NCBI GenBank assembly: GCA_027563935.2
Contig: CM050454.1
Coordinates: forward strand, 1,100,501 to 1,164,500
DNA length: 64,000 nt
Origin: Costus lasius
Lineage: Eukaryota; Streptophyta; Magnoliopsida; Zingiberales; Costaceae
Direction of reading: 5' to 3'
Shown here one piece after another: positions 36,939-48,030 of the stretch. Position numbers and translations under genes: made by a program. Every line of letters starts with the position of its first letter. Positions within the stretch are counted from its first letter, which is position 1. The notes under the pieces were generated by a model. That model worked only from the letters and a program-made list of their open reading frames with translations. It was not told where the DNA came from and searched no databases.

Positions 36939-36940
36939 AC

Positions 36941-37891
36941 TGTCACGCCCATGTTTACTGTAATACGTTTTTAACAAAATACGCGTGAGTCAACGCTTGA
37001 CTCGAGTCCATACACGCCCGCGCAGGGGCACTACGGTCGAAACCGCATAATTTGGGCGCGACCGGCGGGAACGATTACCCGAATCGAACCCCAGCCGGAT
37101 CAAGGACTCGGCACGGATCTCTGCCGTCCCAACCGAGATCAGATCAACGTTCGCCAACTTCCGCGAGCGGACGTCGTTGAACCAGACCCGATTTCGACCA
37201 AGCCCATAGGTCACACCCGGAACCGACCGAGTCGGCCAAGGACCAATACCAGTGCACAGTCAACGGCTGGAACGTACGTCTCGAGGGTGTCAAAGAGAAA
37301 CTCAACCTCACAACCGGACGCCCAAAAGTAGGGACCTGGTTTGCCCCGGCAACGCCGTCGTCGGGTGTCCCAACGAACAATGACGAATGCCCGAACCAAA
37401 GAGAGCCGCCCCAAAATCCATCACGAGAGCAAGCGACGGCATAAGCGGGCTCTGGTAGCCTCCGATTAAACTCGCCCCACCTGCATCGTCGAGACCGACC
37501 ACGAAAGAAAGTCCGGAGGAGAGAACGGCGACGGAGCAACAGGCGTCGCCTCCGAATAGGTCCGGACCAGCATGGAAGAAGGAGAAGCCGAACGCGCCAC
37601 TACGGGAGCCACCAAGAAGGGGGAACTGAGCCGAAGATCCGCGCGCAGGCGGAGTCGACCGGCGAGAGCGTCGACGCTAAGAAGTCCACGCGCACGCGGA
37701 CCAAGCCCGAGAATTTCCGCACGCAGGCGGATCGGAGCTCTCGTAGAGAGGGAGAGGACTCGCCGGAGAACGGAGCACGGCCAAAGTTCAGGCATACAGA
37801 CGCAGGAAAGAAGGAGAAACGGCACCGCCGGGAAGAAACGATCGACCGAGGCGGGGGACCAAGAGGGAAGCCGTTTCCGGCGAGGAGTACC
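36941..37891 (-). repeat. 5' LTR of the Gypsy element, distal part
   Basis: First 951 bp (plus-strand order) of the right LTR, ending in GTACC (37887-37891), the Copia target. The remainder is 43745-44316. Confidence 0.92.
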
Positions 37892-38547
37892 TGTAGGAAA
37901 AAAATACGAAGAAGAAACAATCGATGAAGACAGCCTTGAGGAGTGAACGAACGTCACTGTCCTAAAGGCTTATTTCGACCTCTAGGATTCAACAAGGCAA
38001 GGGAAACTCATTGAGAACTCGCAGCCAAGAGGGGAGAAGTTCACAGTAGCGAACACTACATCGAACAAGTAGTTACAAGGAGAAAATGGTGTATATACCA
38101 TGTAACCAAACACCTCTTGAAGCAATAACCGCCCTTGGGCGTGCGTGGGCGAACACAAGCACGGGCGTGCATACTGTCAGGGCCTGCCCGTGACACTCTC
38201 GGCAAAGAGTAAAGTCACCACGACAAGAAGATCACGGGCGTGACCAAAAGCACGGCGTGGCCGTGATTTTCTCAACGATAGACGTGCAAAACTATCACGG
38301 TCGTGATAGCCTTCACACCCTAGCCGTAATCATGCCCAAGATGCCCCAAGTGCCCAATCTTGACCACTAAATATTATTATTATAATTGGGTCATAGTGGA
38401 CCCTTGCACTAAGCCCTTAATGGGCCCAACTTCTTGCTTCATAGAGGTATGGCTAAAGTTATAAGCACATAAGCTTTACACCATTTCACAACGTGGGACT
38501 AAACATTTCCTCTTTATTATCACAACTACACATATTCATATACAACA
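37892..38547 (-). repeat. 3' LTR of the Copia element
   Basis: 656 bp. Rich in short palindromes around CACGGGCGTG and TCACGG(T/C)CGTGA in the stretch 38130-38340. A purine-rich ACTAGTGGGGAT on the minus strand lies just inside and serves as the likely polypurine tract. Confidence 0.92.
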
Positions 38548-39066
38548 ATCCCCACTAGTTGTGATCAATAACATGCTGCCAGGTAAGCATTACACATACA
38601 AGTGGGTATCTTTCAATTTAAACCCACAATTAGCATAAATATCTTAAAGTCCTAACGAAGTTGAAGGTTTTATAAAATTATACCTCGACTCCTTGTGTTA
38701 GAACCGAAGATATCACACATGCAACACTTGCCATGATATTCTCAAAGGTTTCTCTACAACAACCTTAGCACTATTATATATGGTCATGTGCTAATCCAAT
38801 CTAATGAACATTTATAAGAGAACCACAATTCACTTATTGAAGCGGCACCACTTCAATGTTCACATAGGTGGAGTTTCTACCTTTGTCCCAGTTGCTATGG
38901 ACACAATTAATTATAAACTCCATTAAGAGCCAATGTTCATCCGTTCAATTACGCAACTGTCAGCAATAGCTTAATTTTATTATTTTATTTATGAGACTTC
39001 CTAGTGCTCACAAGCACATAACAATGACTTGTTTTTACCCTTTGAACTTTTAAAATTAGAGATTTT

Positions 39067-42000
39067 CTAATTAAAAGTTGGGTTCCCGTCATTGGTGTTT
39101 AGGTTTAAATATTTAAGTCTCATATTACAAGATGTCTTTCTCACTAATTCTCGCGCAAGAGGTTTAGTGAGAGGATCAGCTAAATTATCACATGATCTCA
39201 CATAAATTATGGTGATCACCCCACTTGAGATCAATTCTCTTACATAGGCATGTCTCATGCCTAGATGTCTAGACTTTCCATTATATATTTCACTATAAGC
39301 ACGAGACATCGTTGCTTGACTATCACAGTGCAAAGAGACGGCTGCCATTGGTTGTGGCCACAACTCAACATCTATTAACAAATTATGCAGTCATTCTGCT
39401 TCTTTGCTTGCAGCAGCGAGGGCTATAAACTCAGATTTCATAATTGAATGAGCAATGCAAGTTTTCTTCTTAGAAGCCCAACTTATAGCTCCACCACCTA
39501 GCATAAAGATCCAACCTGAGGTGGCTTTACTTTCATAGTTATTTGTTAACCAACTTGCATCGCTATATCCTTCTAGCACAGATGGATAATCACTATACAC
39601 AAGACTCAAACCTTGTGTTTTCTTTACATATCCCAACACTCTTTTAATAGCTTTCCAGTGTTCTGTGCTAGGCTTACTTGTGAACCTTGATAGTATGCAC
39701 ACAGCATAAGCTATATCAGGTCTAGTACAATGCATAGCATACATTAAGCTGCCAATGACACTAGCATAACTCAATTGATCCACAATTCTCTCATTATTTT
39801 TTAATAATCTCACACTTGAATCAAAGGGGGTACAAGCCTCCTTTATTCCAAGATACTTAAATTTCTCAAGCATCTTTTCAATGTAGTGACTTTGAGATAA
39901 GGAATATCCATTACAAGTTTTGTTTACTTTAATTCCCAAGATTGTATCTACCTCGTTTAGATCTATCGAGCTTAGATACAACTTTATTTCTGTTATTCCT
40001 TTCTCACTGTTACAGAAAATCAACATATCGTCGACATATAGGCACAAATACACACTATAATCATTTGTTGTTTTGTAATAGATACACTTGTCGGCATTAT
40101 TATGCCTAAATCCATTTAAAAGGATTACTGTATCAAACTTTTTGTGTCATTCCTTGGGAGCTTGTTTTAAACCATATATTGACTTAACCAATTTACATAC
40201 TTTATGTTCATTCCCTGGAAGCACAAAGTCTTCAGGTTGTTCCATGTACACTTCTTCAGTTAAGTCACCATTCAAAAATGTTGTTTTAACATCCATCTGA
40301 TGTACAAACAGCTTATGAATTGAAGCTAGAGCAAATAACAATTTGATAGATGTTATTCTTGCCACTGGAGCATATGTATCAAAGTAATCTATTCTTTCCT
40401 TTTGAGAAAATCCCTTAGCTACCAATCTAGCTTTATGGGTTTGAATAGAACCATTATATTTTCTTTTAAACACCCAATTGCTCTAGACCCAGGTGGTAAA
40501 TCTACCAAGACCCAAGTTCCATTGGACATGATAGAGTCCATCTCATCATTTACAGCTTCTTTCCAGAATGCTGCATCTCTTGAAGCCATAGCTTCGTTAT
40601 ATGTTTTGCGCTCACTTTTCATATTAAATATTATGGAAGTTTTACTTAATATTTTGGTTCTATCTGCTTCAACAAGGAAGATAATAGAATCAGGTGAGAT
40701 AAAGTCAGAATCTAAATGCTTTTCAATTCTGACTCTTTTACTTCTTCTAGGTTCACTTGGTTCACCAATTTCTTTCCTTTTATTTTCAACCCCCACATCA
40801 ATCGAACTTGATGTCACATTAGGTTGAATCTCATTTATATCATTAATAAACTTATCTTCTAAAAATTCAACATTTATAGATTCAACAATTGAATTTGTTT
40901 CTAGATCAAGCAACCTATATGCTTTAGAGTTTTGGGCATATCCAACAAAAGTGCTTTTTATACCTCTAGGTCTTAATTTTGACTTACGAGGATGTGGGGT
41001 CTTATAAAAAGCAACACACCCCCACACTTTGAAATAATTCAGATTTGGTTTTCTACCATTATTCCATAACTCATAAGGAGAAGCATTAAATTTCTTAAAA
41101 GGAATTCTATTATAAATATGGCATGCACTTAATAGAGCTTCACCCCATAATGAAAAAGGTAATTTAGCATTTGTCAACATTGCATTTACCATTTCAACCA
41201 AGGATCTATTTTTCCTTTCAGCCACCCCATTTTGTTGAGGTGTATAAGGGGCTGTACACTGATGGATTATTTCATTGTTTTCACAAAAGGAGTTAAACAT
41301 TATAGAGAAGTATTCTCCTCCTCTATCAGTTCTGATCATTTTGATCTTTACATCCTTTTGATTTTCAACAATAGACTTGTATAGTTTAAATGCATCAAAA
41401 GCTTCATCCTTAGTTCTCATGAGATAAACATATGTAAATCTAGAATGATCATCTATAAATGTAATGAAGTATCTTTTTCCACCTCTAGTTAGATGACCAT
41501 TTAATTCACATATGTCAGAATGTACAAGTTCAAGCAAATTTGACTTTCTTTCAACCTTAGGAAAAGGTTTCTTAGTCAATTTTGCTTTTATGCAAATTTC
41601 ACATTTTCCTACATGATTATCTATACATGATATATAATTATTTTTAGACATGTATTGCAATGAATTATAATTCAAGTGACCTAATCTAGCATGCCACAAA
41701 GAAGATGAACAAGCAATATAAGCAACAACATTCTTCATTTCATTAATAGAAAGTTTGAACATGCTAGAATATCCTTTTCCCACAAACACTCCATTCTTAG
41801 TTACAATAAGCTTATCTGCCTCTAGTACAATCTTAAAGCCATTCTTACACAACATATTGGCAGAAAGTAAGTTCTTTCTAATTTCAGGTACATGAAATAC
41901 ATTAATAAGAGTAAGCCTTTTCCCAGAAGTGAAATTCAGCTCAACACTTTCTTTGCCCAGAACCTTTGCAACAACATGGTTGCCCATCAGCACTTCTTTA

Positions 42001-43043
42001 GGCTCTTTCAGTTCATTGTAAACTTTGAACACATTTTTATTGTTGCAAACATGTATGGTGGCACCAGAGTCCAACCACCAATCATTTGAAACAACAGTAT
42101 CCAGGTGTAGCTCTGTAACCATTGCAACATATTCTTGTTTTTCAACCTCAACCAAATTGGTTGTTTGATGTCTAGAAGTGCTTTGATTTCTGGGTGCATT
42201 TCTCTTGTACCTGCACTCTTTGATATAATGTTCTTTCTTTCCACAATTGAAACAAGAACGATTTTTCTTCACATTGTTAACACTATAAGGCTTTTTAAAG
42301 CCTTTGCCTTTCACATTTAGATTGCCTTGAGGCCCACCAGAGGATTTTCCCACATTCGGAGCAACAGTAACTTGGTTCACTCTTGAACCTAAAATTAATT
42401 CATCTCTGGTTCGATTCTCACACTCTATTTGCAAGTATGTAGTGAATTGCTCTATTGTATAGTTCTCAGTGGAATGTAAGATTTTCTTCCTGTAGTCATT
42501 CCAGGATGAAGGCAATTTAGATAAAATAGCCCCCACTTGGATTGCATCAGGAATTTTAATCTGGAGTTCACACATTGGGGAAACAAGGATCTCTAACTCT
42601 CTAACTTGATCCATAATATGCATGTTTTCAGAAAAACTAAACTCGAAATACTTTAGAGCAAGAAATATATCGGTACCTTTCTTCAAGTGCTTGTATTTAG
42701 ATTCGAGTGCATCCCATACCTCTTTTGGCGTTTTGTAATTCCGATAGACATCATAAAGCCGACTCGCAAGAGAATTAAGGATGTAACCTCTACACAGCAT
42801 TTCGTCTGTCTTCCTCTTTGCTTTATCCGCAGCCAATTTTGATTTCACAGCATCAGAATCCGTAGGCAAGCTTTCTGAAATTTGTTGCAGATTCGGATCG
42901 AGGAGATAGTAGAGGTTGAGCACGGTCAAGAGCCAGGACATTCGATCTTGCCACCGCGTGTAGTTTGTTCCATCGAAGCGATCCAGTTTGAAGGTCTCTT
43001 CTTGAAACTGGATTTTGACATTCGGGTTCAAGTCTACCTCCAT
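39067..43043 (-). pseudogene. Copia gag-pol polyprotein, disrupted
   Basis: Starts at ATG 43043. Gag (UBN2-like, LDRFDGTNYTRW) leads to a CCHC knuckle CFNCGKKEHYIKEC. Then come the protease motif WWLDSGAT, the pre-integrase LWHARLGHLNY, and the integrase core with HSDICE, RTDRGGEY and TAPYTPQQNGVAERKNR. Reverse transcriptase follows with FLNGDLTEEVYMEQP and YVDDML, and RNase H near 39400-39070. Three lesions are visible: a frameshift near 40470, probably an 8-bp deletion at the WVFKRK motif; TGA at 40147-40149; and TGA at 39391-39393. Both stops fall where Trp is expected. The integrase and most of RT are otherwise well kept, so inactivation is fairly recent. Confidence 0.93.
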
Positions 43044-43064
43044 CTCGAAACTAAGCCTTTAGAT

Positions 43065-43739
43065 TGTAGGAAAAAAATACGAAGAAGAAACAATCGATGA
43101 AGACAGCCTTGAGGCGTGAACGAACGTCACTGTCCTAAAGGCTTATTTCGACCTTTAGGATTCAACAAGGCAAGGGAAACTCGTTGAGAACTCGCAGCCA
43201 AGAGGGGAGAAGTTCACAGTAGCGAACAATACATCGAACAAGTAGTTACAAAGAGAAAATGGTGTATATACCATGTAACCAACACACCTCTTGAAGCAAT
43301 AACCGCCCTTGGGCGTGCGTGGGCGAACACAAGCACGGGCGTGCATACTGTCAGGGCCTGCCCGTGACACTCTCGGCAAAGAGTAAAGTCACCACGACGA
43401 GAAGATCACGGGCGTGACCAAAAGTATAGCGTAGCCGTGATTTTCTCGGCGATAGACGTGCAACACGGTGCGAAACTATCACGGCCGTGATAGCCTTCAC
43501 ACCCTAGCCGTAATCATGCCCAGGATGCCCCAAGTGCCCAAGTGCCCAATCTTGACCACTAAATATTATTATTATAATTAGGTCATAGTGGACCCTTGCA
43601 CTAAGCCCTTAATGGGCCCAACTTCTTGCTTCATAGAGGTATGGCTAAAGTTACAAACACATAAGCTTTACACCATTTCACAATGTGGGACTAAACATTT
43701 CCTCTTTATTATCACAACTACACATATTCATATACAACA
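43065..43739 (-). repeat. 5' LTR of the Copia element
   Basis: 675 bp, matching 37892-38547. Longer by two small insertions: about 9 bp near 43463 and a repeat of AAGTGCCC near 43535. Confidence 0.92.
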
Positions 43740-43744
43740 GTACC

Positions 43745-44316
43745 TCAGCAACTTAGCCGGCTCCTTCGAGTCGATGAAACAGTTGCGTTCTGAGCCTTCC
43801 AAGGCCGTCCGAAAGTGGGGCAGCTCCGGCGACGGCGACTGCAGCATCGGAAAAATAGAGGCGGCGGAAAGACTGGGGAACTTCTCGCGAACCACTCCTC
43901 CCACCCACACCACCGATTCCGCGAGAGGGAGCTCCAAAGGACAGCCGACAAGATCGCCGGCGTCGGAGGGGAAGTCAGAGACGAAAACGAGAGCAAGGGA
44001 GGCTTTTAACACTTCGACCCGTGATCCCTCTGTAAGCCGTCACTGACGGCTTCGTTCCATTTTCTTCCGCCTCCACTACCTCGATCCACACGCCTGCCAC
44101 CCAAGCACCGCCACCCATGCCTGACGCGACGTCGCCACGTCCACCATGCCAACTCCGCGCGTACAATCAAATTTCTCCTGTTGGCGAACGACTGCATCCG
44201 GGCAGGCGCCCGATCCGTCCGCTTTTGTCCGACCCGTTTGGGTAAATTCAATGGGCTGCGCTGGCTGGGCTGAGGTAGAAATTGGGCCGCGCCCAATTTT
44301 GGCCCAAAGCCTAACA
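43745..44316 (-). repeat. 5' LTR of the Gypsy element, proximal part
   Basis: The last 572 bp of the interrupted LTR, resuming at TCAGCAACTTAGC. It aligns with 34080-34646 and ends CCTAACA before the target duplication GTAGGC. Confidence 0.92.
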
Positions 44317-44322
44317 GTAGGC

Positions 44323-45286
44323 TACATTTGAGCTTATTCTATGTTCATTGACTTGTTTGCGTGTCATATTCTGTCACTTAGAACCATCAGTTCAAGAAAT
44401 ATTAAATAAAAAGATTGTCATCTGACTCATAGTACTTCTCAACACTATTCATGTTGATGGGATAAGCCGCTAGATGAGCTTTGCAAATAATATTTGAGAA
44501 ATATCTTGAAAGCTGATAATCAACAACTACAGTTGCATACTCTGAGCCAGTTCATTATGATGCTAGCCCATATCTTTGTACCTATGTTCTTCGTCAATAT
44601 AGTTTAACTTTTTCAAAGTTGAGTTCTTTTCAATGGAGAAAAATGGTATTAATTGTATGTTGTCAATTATGTTTATGTTAATGGGTAGTTATTGGATCAT
44701 GTGTTATTGATAGTTTGATTTTTTTTAATACATTTCATGGATGTATATTTATAGGATTTGAGACTTGAGTATATACTATTAGGAAGGTTGTTAGTCATGT
44801 TAATTATCCCTTTTATCTTCTTTTTATACATGAATACCAAGTCCCTTAAATCTCATTGTATTTTGCACATCTTGTTGGCATCAGGCTGTTTTGGTCACGC
44901 TGGTCCTTCACTAGTCATCTATTAATTTACGTACCTAAAGTTCATTCTTGTTTCTAAAATTTAGTAACTTTCTTTGTGTTCCCATTTACATATGAGGGAT
45001 TGATGATCCCGTTTAATCTCATACGGAAATAGAAGAAAAGATAATATAGTAGACAAGACTTAATGAGTTTACTACTATTGGGTTTAAGTATTTCAGCTTA
45101 CTAAATTAATGAGTTTGGAAGTTCATCCCCGACTCATAAATTCTATGAATACAGATTGTCTATTTGGAAATACCATGCTAGCTGCTGGCAAACAATAACC
45201 ATTCTGGGCTAAGAAAGTAGCTTTGAAGGTAGCCACTGACAAGGTCTGCTCCCAAGGATTCTCCGAAAGGATTCACCCCTGATTCT
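44323..45286. other. intergenic or intronic sequence upstream of the unknown gene
   Basis: AT-rich with no recognised coding sequence. Before the Gypsy insertion it was continuous with 33120. Confidence 0.4.
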
Positions 45287-46212
45287 ATGAAGGTGACAAG
45301 CATCAAGAGGCAGCAACCTGATGGTTCGCCTAGCCCTTCCAGTTATCAGTCACAAGGAAATTGCTCTCCACCTGCAAATCTTATTTATATACAGAGCAAG
45401 CACGAAGCAGAACAAAGCAAGATGGGTGCTTGTATCAGTACTGAACATTCTGACTCTCCAGAAACAAGGAAATATAACGATAACTGCACACGACAACAAA
45501 GTGTAGAGAATGATCTTTTGCGGGATCCTAGGTCTGCTTGTTTTTGAATCGCTTACAGTTTCTTCTGTCTGTCTAATCTGTGGAACTATCATCTTCTTGT
45601 TCTTCCATTAACAGGTTAGCTGGCGGAGAACTACAAGGTTCAGTGTTAGCCACTGGAAATGCTGCTCCTGCTGATCCGCATAAAGACAATAAGGATGGTT
45701 GGAAAGACAGATTCCTTAAACTGCAGATGTTTATAAAGACCTGTGATCAATCAAACCAAGAAGATTATATTCAAAGTAAGTTCTCTTAGATGATATGACA
45801 ATGAATCTTACAATCAAAAACTATCCTTATGCAAGCCGTTGTTGTATCAGGGCTGCGATCTTTGTCTGCTGTTGGTCGAAATAAGCATGCTGTTGATTTG
45901 GAAAAAAGAGCAATACATCTCCTGCTGGAGGAAGGTAATTCAGATGTATGCCTCAGTTGTGTTGTGTACCGTCTTGATCTATCAATTACTAAATATTTCT
46001 TTTCAGCTTTGCTTTAAAATAATAAAAATATGACCATCAGTCCAAATGTGTTGACATTTATTTACTTACAGACCTTCATTAACTAAAACTGATTTCTATT
46101 TTTGTAATTATTTTTGAGTCGCATGATATATGATTTGATAATGGATGCTTCTTTTGCTACAGGCAAGGAGTTACAACGTATGAAAGTTCTGAATGTCCTG
46201 GGCAAGCCCTGA
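45287..46212 (+). CDS. small plant protein of unknown function, four exons
   Basis: Exons 45287-45531, 45615-45775, 45836-45934 and 46163-46212 join in phase through GT-AG introns and give 184 residues. The joined frame runs DLLRDP|RLAGGELQGS, then QEDYIQ|TVVVSGLRSL and HLLLEE|GKELQRMKVL, ending VLNVLGKP. The agreement of three junctions in phase is the main evidence that the gene is real. The first half is polar and probably unstructured; the second half (from GWKDRFLKLQMF) is predicted helical and charged. A second ATG at 45422 gives MGACIS, a good N-myristoylation start, and a 139-residue product. Exon 3 uses an acceptor GCAAG, which is weaker than usual. I do not recognise the family. Further exons upstream, beyond the retroelements, are possible. 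Confidence 0.55.
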
Positions 46213-48030
46213 GCAAATGATCATGATTCTCTTCTAATGCAGATCCTCTGTTCACTGGCAAGCACATTTGATGAACGATAAGATAACTTTCTAAGTGTGT
46301 AAACTAAGGTTTGAATTGGTCGAAATTTTTTATTTGTACTTAGTGATCTAATTTTACTGTATATCATGTTTATGTCAGTCTATCCTAGACCAGATCGATA
46401 TGGATTAGTTTTTTAAACCTTGGTAGAAAAACGAGAAGGAATTTTTTTAATTTTTGAAGCATGAGGTTTTTTACTTATTCAAGATATTTTTTTTAAAAAA
46501 ATATGGCATTAAGTTTAGGGCTATGTGTATAAGCATGAATGGATTATGTCATATAGCCCATGGCTATGGGTCATTGAAAGTAGTATGTAAACTATTTGTA
46601 GAAGTGATTTATTTCATCAATTGATATATTAGAAGAATGTATATTGAACCTTGTTTTTGGCATTAAAAATTTTCATTCATAACTAACTCTGTCCAATTAT
46701 AGTTTTGAAGTTGCCTTTGAACATGTGAAGTGTTTATTTTAATACCCTATAATCCCTTTTCACTTGAATATTTTATTTTATTTTATTTTATTTCTTTGTC
46801 CTAACCAATTATCTTTAAATTGAATCATATAAAAAAATCTCTCTCCCGATGGATGTGACTCATGCTGTGCACGAATTGTTTTATAATTCAAAAGCTTAAA
46901 ATGCCAACTAAGTTGTGATAAATCAACAGTTGTGCATGACAGAATAAATCCATGTCACGTTCAGTTGGACTAGAAATTGTTGTTTAGCTAAAGATTTACG
47001 AATCATAACATTCAATACTTATAATAGTTACAATTAACAGGTTTGATCATGTTTATTGAAAAAAAAGCCCTACGAATGCTGCTGGTGAAAATTTCTGGGA
47101 TCCTAGCATGCTGAAGGTGATTTTAGTGAATGACTTCGGAAATCTTCTACTGTGGAATGCCTTTAGCAGGCTGGGTAGGTCAAAGGGCAGGTTTAAGACA
47201 CCGAACTTGCCTCTGTCCTCCCCAATATTGCCCCGAACTCAATTCTAAACCCGGCCCATTTTAAAAAGCTTATTCAAAACCCACCATAGCGAGGAGTTAG
47301 GTACTCATGAGGATATCCAACCCATTAAGAAAATAAATACGGAAATTTTTTAAAAAAATTAATGAATAGCTGATTGGCTTGTAGCTAGGGGTTTTAGTGT
47401 AACTTCTAAATAAGGGCAATTTAATAAATTAATTATATGGGACTGGTTTGAGTTCAAGTTTGAGGAGATTTTAAAATTATATCTCTAATTGAACTCAATC
47501 TAACATCTAATCAAATTAGACTTTTAGTTAAAATCAAACATGTGGGGGTTGGGTTTTATTGTCTGGACAAGAAATACAAAAAAAAAAAAAGAAAAAAAAG
47601 CTATGATAACGTATTGAATGGCTTAGCAAGCGAGGAAAGAACACCTATTGTGAAATAAAAGATAGTAGAATGTGATTTTGGTGAATAGCGTAGGCAAATC
47701 GCATAGTACACTTTTTTTTTTCCAACAAAAGTTAAGACACCTTAATTCCACAAAACGTTGGCTGGCATAGTGTGTTAGAATATATACATAAATCTTCCAC
47801 AGATGATGCCTATTAGCATGCGCATTCACAAAACCAATCTATTTATGGAATAACAAGAGCGTTTGCCTTCTTCTGATGTGTGGAGGAGGGATGCAAGTTT
47901 TTGAGTCTCATTCACAGACCTGTAGACGGCGAGTAGTTTTGAAATAAATTCTCGGAGTACACTCAAGTTGATCTTGCCAAACTGGAGTTCTTCATCATCT
48001 CAAGGCAATTATTTGCAGCTTTTTCCCAGC
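46213..48030. other. intergenic DNA
   Basis: 3' flanks of two converging genes. 47140-47560 resembles 26640-27060 and is probably a dispersed element. No gene recognised. Confidence 0.45.

Larger units (their letters stand above)
37892..43739 (-). mobile_element. Copia-type LTR retrotransposon nested in the Gypsy LTR
   Basis: 5.85 kb, bounded by LTRs of 656 and 675 bp. On the minus strand the ends are TGTTGTATATG and CCTACA. GTACC stands on both sides (37887-37891 and 43740-43744). All Copia domains are present in the order gag, protease, integrase, reverse transcriptase, RNase H, but the frame is broken. The leader between the 5' LTR and gag ATG is only 21 bp and shows no TGGTATCAGAG primer site. 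The LTRs are alike apart from small indels and scattered changes. Confidence 0.95.
33127..44316 (-). mobile_element. Gypsy-type LTR retrotransposon, gag only, host of a nested Copia
   Basis: The LTRs are 33127-34646 (1520 bp) and 36941-44316, the latter split by a Copia insertion; without it the right LTR is 1523 bp. Both start TGTCACGCCC and end GCCTAACA on the plus strand. GTAGGC flanks the whole unit (33121-33126 and 44317-44322). A primer site TGGTATCAGAG (36928-36938, minus strand) lies two bases from the right LTR and a purine tract beside the left one, so the element is transcribed right to left. The 2294-bp interior holds only gag; protease, reverse transcriptase and integrase are absent. 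Confidence 0.92.
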
